A program made the position numbers and the translations under genes. A model generated the notes under the pieces. That model ran no database searches, had not been told where the DNA came from, and saw only the letters and a program-made list of their open reading frames with translations. From the NCBI GenBank assembly GCA_030016715.1, contig JASEJD010000003.1:1-64000 (forward strand): a stretch of DNA of 64,000 nucleotides, given 5' to 3'. Source of the DNA: Methanobacteriaceae archaeon (GTDB taxonomy: Archaea > Methanobacteriota > Methanobacteria > Methanobacteriales > Methanobacteriaceae). Below are positions 1-8,113 of this stretch, one piece after another (position 1 is the first letter of the stretch; every line of letters starts with the position of its first letter).

Positions 1-138
1 ATAAATATGGTCCTAACTACTATATAAAACTTCAGTATGTTGAAGGGTCATAACCTAAAATTATAGCCCACATTTTTTAGTTTGAATTATATTTCCAATT
101 ATATTTTAGATTTTATTATTAATTAAATCTCAGAATGG

Positions 139-156
139 ACCGAACAATTTATATAT
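139..156 (+). promoter_or_regulatory. Predicted archaeal promoter (BRE/TATA) of the four-cluster ferredoxin gene
   Basis: A purine-rich stretch (ACCGAACAA, 139-147) is followed directly by TTTATATAT (148-156), the usual BRE-TATA layout of archaeal promoters. Transcription would then start about 25 bases downstream, near 178-183, leaving a leader of about 40 bases before the ATG at 222. The start site is inferred from spacing only. Confidence 0.55.
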
Positions 157-158
157 GT

Positions 159-210
159 AATGATTAATAATAATATATAATGATTAATAATTATATTTAT
201 CATGATTAAT
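159..210 (+). promoter_or_regulatory. Triple direct repeat ATGATTAAT, candidate operator
   Basis: AATGATTAATAAT occurs at 159-171 and again, identical, at 179-191, exactly 20 bases apart. A third core, ATGATTAAT, lies at 202-210, 22 bases further on. The copies therefore sit on roughly the same face of the helix, starting just downstream of the TATA box and ending just before the ribosome binding site. Proteins bound here would block initiation, so repression is the simplest reading. The regulator is unknown. Confidence 0.5.
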
Positions 211-221
211 CAAGTGATTTT

Positions 222-596
222 ATGAATCCTAAAATAGTATACAATTATTTGGAATGTACTGACTGTGGAAATTGTATTGAAGCTTGTGAAAAAGTCCACG
301 GAGTAAGTAGAATTAAAAAAAAAGATAAGGCTTTAGTATTTTGTAATCAATGTGATGATGCTCCTTGTGCTATAATATGTGGGGTTGAAGCAGTTGAAAA
401 AAATGATAATATTCCCATATTGAATGGAGATAGTTGTGTGGCTTGTAATCTTTGCATAGAAGTCTGTCCACAAAAGGCTGTGCATCTAGAAGAAATGTCA
501 GCTCATAAATGTAATTTATGTATGGATGCTGAGAATCTAATACCTGCATGTGTAGAGGCTTGTAAGAATAATGCATTAAAAATTGAAGTAGAATAA
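222..596 (+). CDS. Ferredoxin-like electron-transfer protein with four 4Fe-4S motifs (HycB/DmsB type)
   Basis: The 124-residue protein has four cysteine groups: CTDCGNCIEAC near the N-terminus, CNQCDDAPCAIIC near residue 42, CVACNLCIEVC near residue 73, and a split group made of CNLCM plus ACVEAC. This spacing is that of the electron-transfer subunits of DmsB, HycB and CooF type, which carry four 4Fe-4S clusters and pass electrons to a catalytic partner. It has no signal peptide or membrane segment, so it should be cytoplasmic. A weak ribosome binding site (AAGTGAT) lies a few bases before the ATG. No oxidoreductase partner is next to it on this side of the window, so its donor and acceptor are unknown. 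The upstream triple repeat suggests regulated expression. Confidence 0.85.
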   Translation: MNPKIVYNYLECTDCGNCIEACEKVHGVSRIKKKDKALVFCNQCDDAPCAIICGVEAVEKNDNIPILNGDSCVACNLCIEVCPQKAVHLEEMSAHKCNLCMDAENLIPACVEACKNNALKIEVE

Positions 597-897
597 AATT
601 TTTTGGATATGAATAAGTTTAAGCTTAAAATTTTTGTTTAACTACAATTCTATAAACAACATTTTATAAGTATGTAATAAATTTTACTTAAAATTAAACT
701 TAAATTATATTCAAATCAATATTCTACATTGAAATCAATTTTATGCAGATTTATCTTATTCTTAATCAATATTAGTTCTATTTAAATAAAATAATCAGAT
801 TAAATGCTTTATTACTATTTAAATTAGAATTTATTTTAAAATCATATAGTAATCTATATATATAATGTTTAAGATAAATTAAGGTTGGAGGTTAAAT
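597..897. other. AT-rich intergenic region with the promoter of the following membrane-protein gene
   Basis: These 301 bases hold no credible ORF. The T-run just after the ferredoxin stop codon (about 600-604) could end its transcript. A TATA-like run (TATATATATA, 855-864) lies about 35-45 bases before the next start codon. GGAGGT (887-892) is a strong ribosome binding site for the ATG at 898. I see nothing else in 610-850. Confidence 0.5.
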
Positions 898-1134
898 ATG
901 ATATCTACTGTAACCACAACCACGACTACTGTAACCACCACCCAAGTCATGGCTTTCAGTATTATAGCAGTAATTGCATTGATCGCATTTTTAGCACTAA
1001 AAGAAATACTTAGTTCTGAAGCTGATAATAATCAGCGAATAGGATCCTTTATAAAGGGTTCTAATGTGGCTATAGTTCCATTACTTCTTGTATTTGTGGC
1101 TGTAGTGGCCTATAAAGTAGTAACAATCCTCTAG
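898..1134 (+). CDS. Small two-span membrane protein, unknown function
   Basis: This 78-residue protein starts with a Thr/Val-rich tail (alternating TVTTTTTTV), followed by a hydrophobic span at about residues 18-34, a short polar loop (SSEADNNQRIGS) and a second span at about 57-75. GGAGGT lies six bases before the ATG. The next gene starts 10 bases after the stop codon and its ribosome binding site (GGAGTG) overlaps the stop, so the two are almost certainly one transcript. I do not recognise a named family. A small membrane partner or anchor for the following surface protein is a guess from position only. Confidence 0.7.
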   Translation: MISTVTTTTTTVTTTQVMAFSIIAVIALIAFLALKEILSSEADNNQRIGSFIKGSNVAIVPLLLVFVAVVAYKVVTIL

Positions 1135-1144
1135 GAGTGTTAAG

Positions 1145-1810
1145 ATGGAAAGAAACACCGCAATCATAATAGCTATCGTTATAATAGCTGTAGTGATAGT
1201 AGGGGCTTTTGCTGCTATGAACATGGGTCCAGCACAAACAGAACAAATAACAGCTTCCGGAACCAAAGCAACATTTAAAAATAATGGTACCTCTTGGATT
1301 CATTTTGTTGCTGTATTTGAAAACGTAACCATGAAAAACGGCACTGTTGGAAACATTTATGCCGATGTTTGGCTCAAAGACAACGGTGGGACAGTTAACA
1401 TGGATTTAAGTAATCTGGCTGGCTATGGAAACGAACCATTACCTCCTGGAACAACCATAACCATAAAAGCATGGAAAAATGTTTTAAGACCACAAGCAGG
1501 TGGATTGGACGATTTAAGGCTCCAAATGCAAGGTTGGTCCCAAGGTACTGAACCACCAGCAGATAAAGAACCATTTTTAGCTGTATTCACAGGGATGACA
1601 ATTATACAGTTACCACCAGAAATTACAGACAATAAGATTACTACTACATTTGATTCAGCTGAAGCTGCCACATGGTTAGCTGCAATTTCAAATGCAGATG
1701 GAACTATGGTTTATGAGGAAGAATTATTAACTGTTAACGCAGATGGAACAGTTACCATTACTGCCGTACAACCACCAGTTCTTTGTAACTTAATAGCAGG
1801 ATTACCCTAA
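1145..1810 (+). CDS. Membrane-anchored extracytoplasmic protein, unknown function
   Basis: The 221-residue protein has one N-terminal hydrophobic helix (about residues 6-25) after the short charged start MERN. The rest, about 195 residues, is soluble, rich in Thr, Asn and Gly, and has probable N-glycosylation sequons (NGT, NVT). It lacks the GQxSxE class III prepilin motif, so the helix is more likely a plain membrane anchor. The beta-rich composition suggests an immunoglobulin-like or similar surface fold, but no family is recognised. It follows the two-span membrane protein by 10 bases and probably works with it. A T-rich terminator follows the stop codon. Confidence 0.7.
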   Translation: MERNTAIIIAIVIIAVVIVGAFAAMNMGPAQTEQITASGTKATFKNNGTSWIHFVAVFENVTMKNGTVGNIYADVWLKDNGGTVNMDLSNLAGYGNEPLPPGTTITIKAWKNVLRPQAGGLDDLRLQMQGWSQGTEPPADKEPFLAVFTGMTIIQLPPEITDNKITTTFDSAEAATWLAAISNADGTMVYEEELLTVNADGTVTITAVQPPVLCNLIAGLP

Positions 1811-1815
1811 AACCT

Positions 1816-1831
1816 CTTTTTTATTTTTTTT
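1816..1831 (+). terminator. T-rich transcription terminator
   Basis: Two T-runs separated by one A (1816-1831) follow the stop codon at 1810 within 6 bases and have no hairpin. Archaeal termination commonly uses such oligo-T tracts. It would end the transcript of the two membrane-protein genes. Confidence 0.45.
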
Positions 1832-1958
1832 AGATATTATTATAAGATAGATAGAATACTATATAATAGACTAATCAAATAGATAATAATACAATAGATT
1901 ATATCCTTTTTATGTCGATTATAATAATGAGGGAGTATTATTAAGATAAGGTGAAACT

Positions 1959-2804
1959 ATGAAGGCAGTAATTCCTGCAGCAGGCTTAGGAACTAGATTT
2001 TTACCTGCAACCAAAGCCCAACCAAAAGAAATGTTACCTGTTTTTGATAAACCAACCATACAATACGTGGTTGAAGAAGCTGTTGCTTCAGGCATTGATG
2101 ATATACTAATTATAACTGGAAAAGGAAAAAGATCCATCGAGGATCACTTTGACCGGGCATTTGAGTTAGAATATTTCCTGGAAAAGAATGGAAAAACAGA
2201 TTACCTTGATGAGGTAGAATCCATCTCAGAACTAGCAGACATTTATTATGTCCGCCAAAAAAAGCAGCAAGGACTGGGAGATGCAATATACTGTTCAAGA
2301 AAGCATATTGACGGTGAACCTTTCGCAGTACTTTTAGGTGATACTATTACCCGTTCCCAAGTTCCCTGTATCCGACAGTTAATGGATATTCATAATAAGT
2401 ATAATTCATCGGCTATTGCAGTAGAGGAAGTACCAGAAGAAAAAATAGAAAGATATGGTATAATCAAAGGAAATTTAATAGGAGAAAACACTTATAAAAT
2501 TGAGGATATGGTTGAAAAACCCAGATTAGAGGATGCACCATCCAATTTAGGGATAATGGGTCGATACGTCCTTGAACCGGAAATATTTGATCATATCAAA
2601 AATGTCCCGCCAGGATTTGGTGGAGAAATCCAATTAACAGATGCTATGCGATTACTGGAAAGCATATATGGTTGTGTGTTTCAGGGAAAGAACTATGACA
2701 TAGGAAACAAGGTTGACTGGTTAAAAACTTCCATAGAATTTGCCCTGGAAGAACCAGATGTTAGAGATGATCTGAGAAATTATATAGCTGAAATATTAAA
2801 ATAG
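1959..2804 (+). CDS. galU: UTP-glucose-1-phosphate uridylyltransferase
   Basis: The enzyme makes UDP-glucose from UTP and glucose 1-phosphate in the cytoplasm. The 281-residue protein is the usual GalU length and starts with the nucleotidyltransferase signature GLGTRFLPATKAQPKEMLPV at residues 9-28, including the GxGTR loop and the catalytic-site lysine of KEMLP. The EKP motif (near residue 188) and the GGEIQLTDA segment (near 222) are also GalU-typical. GGTGA lies five bases before the ATG. The opposite-strand galE at 4255-5226 would use its product, giving UDP-galactose for envelope polysaccharide, pseudomurein-associated sugars or glycoprotein glycans. Confidence 0.95.
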   Translation: MKAVIPAAGLGTRFLPATKAQPKEMLPVFDKPTIQYVVEEAVASGIDDILIITGKGKRSIEDHFDRAFELEYFLEKNGKTDYLDEVESISELADIYYVRQKKQQGLGDAIYCSRKHIDGEPFAVLLGDTITRSQVPCIRQLMDIHNKYNSSAIAVEEVPEEKIERYGIIKGNLIGENTYKIEDMVEKPRLEDAPSNLGIMGRYVLEPEIFDHIKNVPPGFGGEIQLTDAMRLLESIYGCVFQGKNYDIGNKVDWLKTSIEFALEEPDVRDDLRNYIAEILK

Positions 2805-2879
2805 GCATTATATACTTGTTAATTTTAGTTATCAAGATAATTATTTTTATTAATCATGAATAACTTCTATAAATTTTTT

Positions 2880-4184
2880 TTATAATAAAAAGGGGAATAT
2901 GAGGAATAAAAAGGTATTTGACAATCCGTGGGATAGTGTTATGCCCAAAAGACTTTCAGTTTTATAGAATACATATCCATAAAACATAGATACACAAAAT
3001 ACAAATATCAAATCGGGAAATGATTCCCATCCCACGTGAAGACTGGTGAAAAGAAGAGATACATAAAAAATACCCAAAATTCCCTTAAGAATATTATGGG
3101 CGTTTTTTTGTATTATTCCCCTAAATAAAAGCTCTTCAGCCAACCCAGTGGATATAATAATAATTGCACTTGCAATTAATAAATTTTCAAGGTTTAAAAC
3201 TGGAATTAAAGGTTTTGGGCGAAGAATTGTAAATTCTATAAACCCTAAAAACACACCTGAAGCAGCAATTGCCAGTTGTACTTTTAAATTTCCTAGAATC
3301 AAGCCCACCCTTTCACGGCTAATTTTCTGGGATCTCATAATCACAAATGAAGCTGCAAATAATGGAATGGAAATTATAGGAAACCAGTACAATGGTTGAA
3401 CTCCCATAATAGGGATGGTAAGTCCTATAATACGGATCATGGGCAGGGCCATCATGGATCTCAGAAGATTTGTAAGGTTATAAGAAGAGGTTAATGAGGA
3501 ATTAATTAAAAGTGCAAAGAGGATTATAGTATGCAACACTAGACCTACTTTGGTGTCAGTATAGGTAGTTATTACTTCTGCGATGGTTATTGCAAAAAAA
3601 TATCCAAATAAGAGTAAAATTAATTTTTTAGAAGGTTTAAGGGTATCTATCTTATTTTTAAGTCTTTCAATATTTCTATTTACTTCTGATTTTTTTTGAG
3701 TGTCATTAATTTTTTTGCAGATCTTTAATGAACGTCTATTTTCTAGGATCGCGTCATCATAGGCTTCCTGTGATTCATAGGTATTGGCTATTAAAAAGGA
3801 AATAGTGGCTTGTCTTTCATAATCTCTAGCTTTTTTAAATTTCTTCAAGGCTTTACTATATAAATCTCTAGATTCTTCATATTTCCCTTTTTTTTCCATT
3901 ATTGTGCCCATACCTGCTAATGCATATCCTTCACCAACTAAATCCTTATTTTTATGATAGAGATTTTTGCATTGTTCATATTTTTCAAAAGCAATATCAT
4001 AATCATTTAAATTTCCATGAGTATTAGCCATTTCCAGCAAGGTGTCAGCAGTTTTATCAGTGATACTTGTATCATTAAAAATCTTCAATGCCCTTGAATA
4101 CTGTTCAAGTGCTTTTTCATAAGCACCCTGATTGTAGTATGATGATCCTTTTTCAAATGCAGATTGTGCTTCTTTTTTGTTCAT
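2880..4184 (-). CDS. TPR-repeat protein fused to a CPBP-family intramembrane protease
   Basis: The N-terminal half (about residues 5-170) is a run of tetratricopeptide repeats with the usual A-Y-x-A-L-x-Y pattern. The C-terminal half has six to eight hydrophobic spans and the CPBP (Abi/CAAX protease-like) motifs: EELLFRG with the EExxxR signature, a histidine in TSLHVGWE, and SHGLSN. Such proteins are membrane proteases or protease-like scaffolds; the TPR part probably binds a protein partner. The reading frame extends up to 4295 and would overlap galE. I chose the ATG at 4184, where the repeats begin, because it has a GGGAT ribosome binding site and leaves galE intact (434 residues). galE lies 70 bases upstream on the same strand, so they may be co-transcribed. 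The substrate is unknown. Confidence 0.8.
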   Translation of the reverse strand: MNKKEAQSAFEKGSSYYNQGAYEKALEQYSRALKIFNDTSITDKTADTLLEMANTHGNLNDYDIAFEKYEQCKNLYHKNKDLVGEGYALAGMGTIMEKKGKYEESRDLYSKALKKFKKARDYERQATISFLIANTYESQEAYDDAILENRRSLKICKKINDTQKKSEVNRNIERLKNKIDTLKPSKKLILLLFGYFFAITIAEVITTYTDTKVGLVLHTIILFALLINSSLTSSYNLTNLLRSMMALPMIRIIGLTIPIMGVQPLYWFPIISIPLFAASFVIMRSQKISRERVGLILGNLKVQLAIAASGVFLGFIEFTILRPKPLIPVLNLENLLIASAIIIISTGLAEELLFRGIIQKNAHNILKGILGIFYVSLLFTSLHVGWESFPDLIFVFCVSMFYGYVFYKTESLLGITLSHGLSNTFLFLIFPFLL

Positions 4185-4254
4185 TATTATCCCAAATGGA
4201 AATTTTATTTTATAGTTGATTAAATTGGAATATTTGTTTAATATTCTTTTAAAA

Positions 4255-5226
4255 TTATAAATATATTTTTTGATGCCATTTCCAAGCAGATTCAATGATT
4301 TTTTCTAAATTTTTGTATTTAGGATGCCAATTCAAGATTTTTCCTGCTTTTATAGAGCTTCCAATTAAAACTGGAGGATCACTAGGTCTGCGATCTGTTT
4401 CAATAATTGAAATGGGTTTACCAGTTACTTTTTCTGATTTTTTAATAACTTCACGAACAGAAAAACCATTACCATTACCTAAATTAAAGACTTCACTTCT
4501 TTTTTCATCCTCCAAATACTGCAATGCTTTAAGATGGGCATCTGCCAGATCCATAACATGGATATAATCCCGGATACAGGTACCATCAGGAGTATCATAA
4601 TCAGTTCCAAATATTTTAACATGATCTCTGCGGCCCATTGCAGCATCCAAAACTAAGGGTATTAGATGAGTTTCTGGTAGATGCCATTCACCAATCTCTA
4701 CATCAGGATCAGCGCCGGCAGCATTAAAATATCTAAGAGAAACATATTTTAAGTTGTAAGCATTACTATAATCTTCTAGGATCTTTTCAACCATTAACTT
4801 TGCTTTGCCATATGGATTTATAGGATTTTGGGGATGATCTTCAGTTATGGGAATTTTATTGGGTAAACCATAAGTAGCACAGGTAGATGAGAAAATAAAT
4901 TTTTTAACATGATTTTCCAACATGACTTGAAGTAGATTAATGGTGTTTTTTAAGTTGTTTTGATAATATTTTTGCGGATCACTTACAGATTCACCCACAT
5001 TGGTAAAGGCAGCAAAATGCATTACTGCATCAATTTCATATTTCTGGAAGATGGATCTTAATGCATCTACATCAGCTAGGTCCACTTTATGGAAATTTCC
5101 CCACTTTAAAAAGTCTTTATGTCCATATATAAGGTTGTCCAGAACAACAGTCTCATAACCCTCTGCACTGGCTTTTTTATTTAGATGAGAACCGATATAT
5201 CCAGCGCCACCTGTAATTAGTATCAT
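4255..5226 (-). CDS. galE: UDP-glucose 4-epimerase (SDR family)
   Basis: The enzyme interconverts UDP-glucose and UDP-galactose with bound NAD. The 323-residue protein starts with the Rossmann motif GGAGYIGSHL (residues 6-15), has the SDR catalytic serine region FSSTCATYG and the YxxxK pair in PYGKAK (residues 138-143). The C-terminal part carries the substrate-binding RYFNAAGAD and RDYIHV segments of GalE. AGGAGA lies four bases before the ATG. It is encoded opposite to galU and probably supplies galactose-type precursors to the cell envelope. Other NDP-sugar epimerases share the fold, but the RYFNAAGADP motif favours GalE. Confidence 0.92.
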   Translation of the reverse strand: MILITGGAGYIGSHLNKKASAEGYETVVLDNLIYGHKDFLKWGNFHKVDLADVDALRSIFQKYEIDAVMHFAAFTNVGESVSDPQKYYQNNLKNTINLLQVMLENHVKKFIFSSTCATYGLPNKIPITEDHPQNPINPYGKAKLMVEKILEDYSNAYNLKYVSLRYFNAAGADPDVEIGEWHLPETHLIPLVLDAAMGRRDHVKIFGTDYDTPDGTCIRDYIHVMDLADAHLKALQYLEDEKRSEVFNLGNGNGFSVREVIKKSEKVTGKPISIIETDRRPSDPPVLIGSSIKAGKILNWHPKYKNLEKIIESAWKWHQKIYL

Positions 5227-5342
5227 AAAATTCTCCTAGCCTCCAAAATCTTTTAATTTTAATAAAGAATATCAAATTATAATATCTTTACATATTTTAC
5301 AAAGTTTAGATAGATTTCAGATTTTAATAGATAAAATGGAAT

Positions 5343-6167
5343 TTAATCTCTAAATCCTAAGTCAGCTATTATTTTCTCGTTTGCCGCATCATCAGGAATG
5401 AGATAAACAATTCCATTAATTGTAGTGTATTTTCCAGTGATCATGGCTATTTTAGCTTGATCAATTTTGAAACCATTGATAATTTTCTCCAATATTACAG
5501 TATCATAAGGAAGAATATTTGTACGTGTATTTTCCCTTAACTGATTTAAAATAATCGGAGCTTTAGTTAAATTTTCTGGTTTTAAAGCTTCGTCAATTAT
5601 TCCTTTAATAATCTTTTGATGTCTTTTAACCCTACCCATATCTCCTGCAGAGTCAAACCTGAATCTGGAATATGCTAAAGCTTGTTCTCCATTTAAACGA
5701 GTTAAACCAGATTTTCCTCTTAACTCTGGTACTTTTGCTGCTGTGCTGGGCTCCACATCAACATAGATCCCGTCAAGAGTATCCACTATATTCTTAAATT
5801 CATCGAAATTTATTAATATGTAATAATCAATCTTTATATCTAGAAAATTTTCCACAGTTTCAATAGTGGTATCAAAACCTCCATGGGGATATGCAGAATT
5901 TATCTTATCTAATCCTCTTCTCGGTATTTCAACTCGAGCATCACGAGGAATGGAAAGCATAGCCACCTCTTTAGTTTCTTTATCTATTGAAAGAATAGTC
6001 ATAGAATCTGTATTTCCGGGGTGATTAATATCACGGGCATCTACACCTAATAGAAGTATATTAATCTTTTCGCGGGGTTGTTCTTGGGGATATAATACCC
6101 AGAGTAGTCCCAAACCTAGAAATAATATTAAGAATGAAATTCCAAGAATTTTATGCCATTTTTGCAA
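5343..6167 (-). CDS. LytR-CpsA-Psr (LCP) family envelope protein
   Basis: The 274-residue protein has a short cytoplasmic start, one membrane span (about residues 8-25) and an outside LCP domain. The LCP signatures are visible: ILLLGVDARD, TDSMTILSID, MLSIPRDARVEIP with the conserved arginine pair, KINSAYPHGG, and YSRFRFDSAGDMGRVKRHQ. In Gram-positive bacteria LCP enzymes transfer lipid-linked polymers such as teichoic acids to peptidoglycan. In Methanobacteriales, whose wall is pseudomurein, a comparable attachment of polysaccharide is a reasonable inference. The start is TTG at 6167 with GGAGATGGT just before it. The galU and galE genes next door fit a role in wall polymers. Specificity cannot be read from sequence. 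Confidence 0.88.
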   Translation of the reverse strand: MQKWHKILGISFLILFLGLGLLWVLYPQEQPREKINILLLGVDARDINHPGNTDSMTILSIDKETKEVAMLSIPRDARVEIPRRGLDKINSAYPHGGFDTTIETVENFLDIKIDYYILINFDEFKNIVDTLDGIYVDVEPSTAAKVPELRGKSGLTRLNGEQALAYSRFRFDSAGDMGRVKRHQKIIKGIIDEALKPENLTKAPIILNQLRENTRTNILPYDTVILEKIINGFKIDQAKIAMITGKYTTINGIVYLIPDDAANEKIIADLGFRD

Positions 6168-6422
6168 ATTACCATCTCCAATTTATATAGGGATATGATA
6201 AAAATATAATCTTTTTACATCACTTTAATTTATTAAAACTTAAAGTTTTTGGTGTTTTAATCTTTCATATAATCTAAATCGCTAAAAAAATTGATAATAT
6301 GAGTTTTTCAAATAAAAAAATCTATAAACTCTGTTAATGTTTTATTAAACATGATACTGTTTAGTAATATATTTCTCCTATAAATTGTATAATATGAATA
6401 ATGTAAACTTCATGGTTATGAA

Positions 6423-7226
6423 ATGATAATAGTTAAAGAAGTTGAATCAAAATCTATCCTATCAAAAACAGCCATTCCTAAAGCAGACTATGTTATAAAT
6501 CCCTACATCGGATGTAGTCATGGTTGCATATATTGCTATGCTCGTTTCATGAAACGTTTCACTGGTCATAAGGAGCCCTGGGGTTCATTTCTGGATATTA
6601 AAATTAACTCCCCGCAACTTGTACCTAAAAAGACCAATAAATACCATGATAAATACATTCTTATTTCATCGGTCACAGATCCTTATCTTCAGTTTGAAAG
6701 GGAGTATCAAATTACCAGAAAAATATTAGAGAATCTCCTGCCTTTAGATTTAAACTTAATGATACTAACCAAATCCCACCTGGTTTTGAGAGATTTAGAT
6801 ATTATTAAAAAATTCCAGAAAAAAGAAGTGGGCATTTCAATTTCAACATTAGATGAAGATCTAAGAAAAAAACTGGAACCATCAGCACCATCCATTCAAT
6901 CCCGACTTAATACACTAAATAGAATACATAAGCAGGGTGTGAGAAATTATTTATTTATCAGCCCAATTTTTCCTTATTTAACTGATTGGAAGCAGATAAT
7001 AGATCTTACACGAGATTATGTTGATTATTATATGTTCGAAAACTTGAATGTTATTGGTTCGGTGTGGCCATCAGTAAAAAAATTTTTAGATGAAAACCAT
7101 CCAGGATTAACAGAGGAGTATCATCAAATATATTTTAAGGATAATATATACTGGGAGATGGTTAAGTATGAAATAATAAATTTTTGTGAAAATGAAAATC
7201 TAGAATTTGAAATATATTTTCACTAA
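6423..7226 (+). CDS. Radical SAM protein of the spore photoproduct lyase-like (SplB/Rv2578c) group
   Basis: The 267-residue protein has the radical SAM cluster motif CSHGCIYCY (CxxxCxxC, residues 32-40) preceded by YVINPYIGC, typical of the SPL-family proteins that are widespread outside spore formers. Later motifs fit the SAM-binding barrel: ISSVTDPYLQFER, ILTKSHLVLRD and VGISISTLDE. The family uses S-adenosylmethionine and a 4Fe-4S cluster for radical chemistry; a role in DNA lesion repair is suggested for true SPLs but is not established for this branch. It stands alone, divergent from the LCP gene, with a 255-base shared promoter region. The ATG at 6423 has no strong ribosome binding site. 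Confidence 0.85.
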   Translation: MIIVKEVESKSILSKTAIPKADYVINPYIGCSHGCIYCYARFMKRFTGHKEPWGSFLDIKINSPQLVPKKTNKYHDKYILISSVTDPYLQFEREYQITRKILENLLPLDLNLMILTKSHLVLRDLDIIKKFQKKEVGISISTLDEDLRKKLEPSAPSIQSRLNTLNRIHKQGVRNYLFISPIFPYLTDWKQIIDLTRDYVDYYMFENLNVIGSVWPSVKKFLDENHPGLTEEYHQIYFKDNIYWEMVKYEIINFCENENLEFEIYFH

Positions 7227-7408
7227 AAATCTATTCAATGGATAATATTAGTAAAGACATATATACTCGACACATTATTTTTGATGATTTTGGAGATTTA
7301 AATTATTTATATTATGAATAAAAATTGAATAATGATATTTCTAATTTAAGTATTATCATGAGCTTAATTATTCCTAAATTTTTCTCTTTTTATCTTAAAT
7401 TGTTTTAT

Positions 7409-7933
7409 AGAAAATATATTAATTCTTGTGGTTCCCAATTATTACGGGAGCTGTATTTTGCAGTGTTTGTGGGAATAATGTAGATTTAAGAAATGAAAAA
7501 AGCCTAATAATACTGAAATAGACAATTATTCTATAGATGATGAAAATATAGTTCTGTATATATTAGGGATTGCTTGGTGAGAAAAAGGAAAGATAACTGC
7601 ACAAAGAGGAGGTCTGATCTTTTATAAGAATTTTTGAATCATGGCAAAGGGTTGGTCTAATTATTGCTTAGGTCTGGGTGAAATTTAGACAGTTTTATGA
7701 TGCCGTTTGTTGGTTCTAAAATTGGAAGAAGTATTGAAAAGAATATTGTAGAAAATCAAAAGGCCCAATAAATTTCTAAAAAACCCGAAGAATTTCTTAA
7801 AGATGACAATGACAATTTTTTCTTAAAATCTGATGATATATATTCAATAGAAATGTTTTAAAGTAGATTTAGCGGCGGTAAATTAAAAATTAACTCCAGA
7901 TCGAAGATCTATGCTATTTCATCATTACTATAA
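7409..7933 (+). pseudogene. Decayed zinc-ribbon protein gene
   Basis: Pieces of one protein can be read in order but in shifting frames. Near 7412 the text reads KYINSCGSQLL, then after a frame change FCSVCGNNVDLR, together resembling the double CxxCG zinc ribbon that starts many archaeal membrane-associated zinc-ribbon proteins. From 7688 one frame reads MMPFVGSKIGRSIEKN and continues to FSGGKLKINSRSKIY, ending with a stop at 7933 but broken by in-frame TAA codons at about 7769 and 7859. There are several lesions, so this is not a sequencing slip at one place. The stretches 7227-7408 and 7934-8080 are AT-rich and show nothing further. Confidence 0.6.
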
Positions 7934-8113
7934 AAAAATATAAAAATCATGTTAAATCATTTCATTTAATATTCAAAGATAAATTGTAGCATGAATAATA
8001 AAAGAAATAATATCATTTTAATCGTAAATCTAATTATAACTTAAATCACTTTTTCTATTTATTTAAAGTTCTAAATAGGAAAATATATTAATTTTCATTA
8101 AATAATAATTTTC

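Noticed and set aside
1070-1303. Minus-strand ORFs across the two membrane-protein genes
   Set aside because: They are antisense shadows of two well-supported genes with ribosome binding sites and have no family signature.
4185-4295. N-terminal extension of the TPR-CPBP protein to 4295
   Set aside because: It would overlap galE by 41 bases, adds a Lys/Asn/Tyr-rich stretch without a domain, and the ATG at 4184 has a ribosome binding site.
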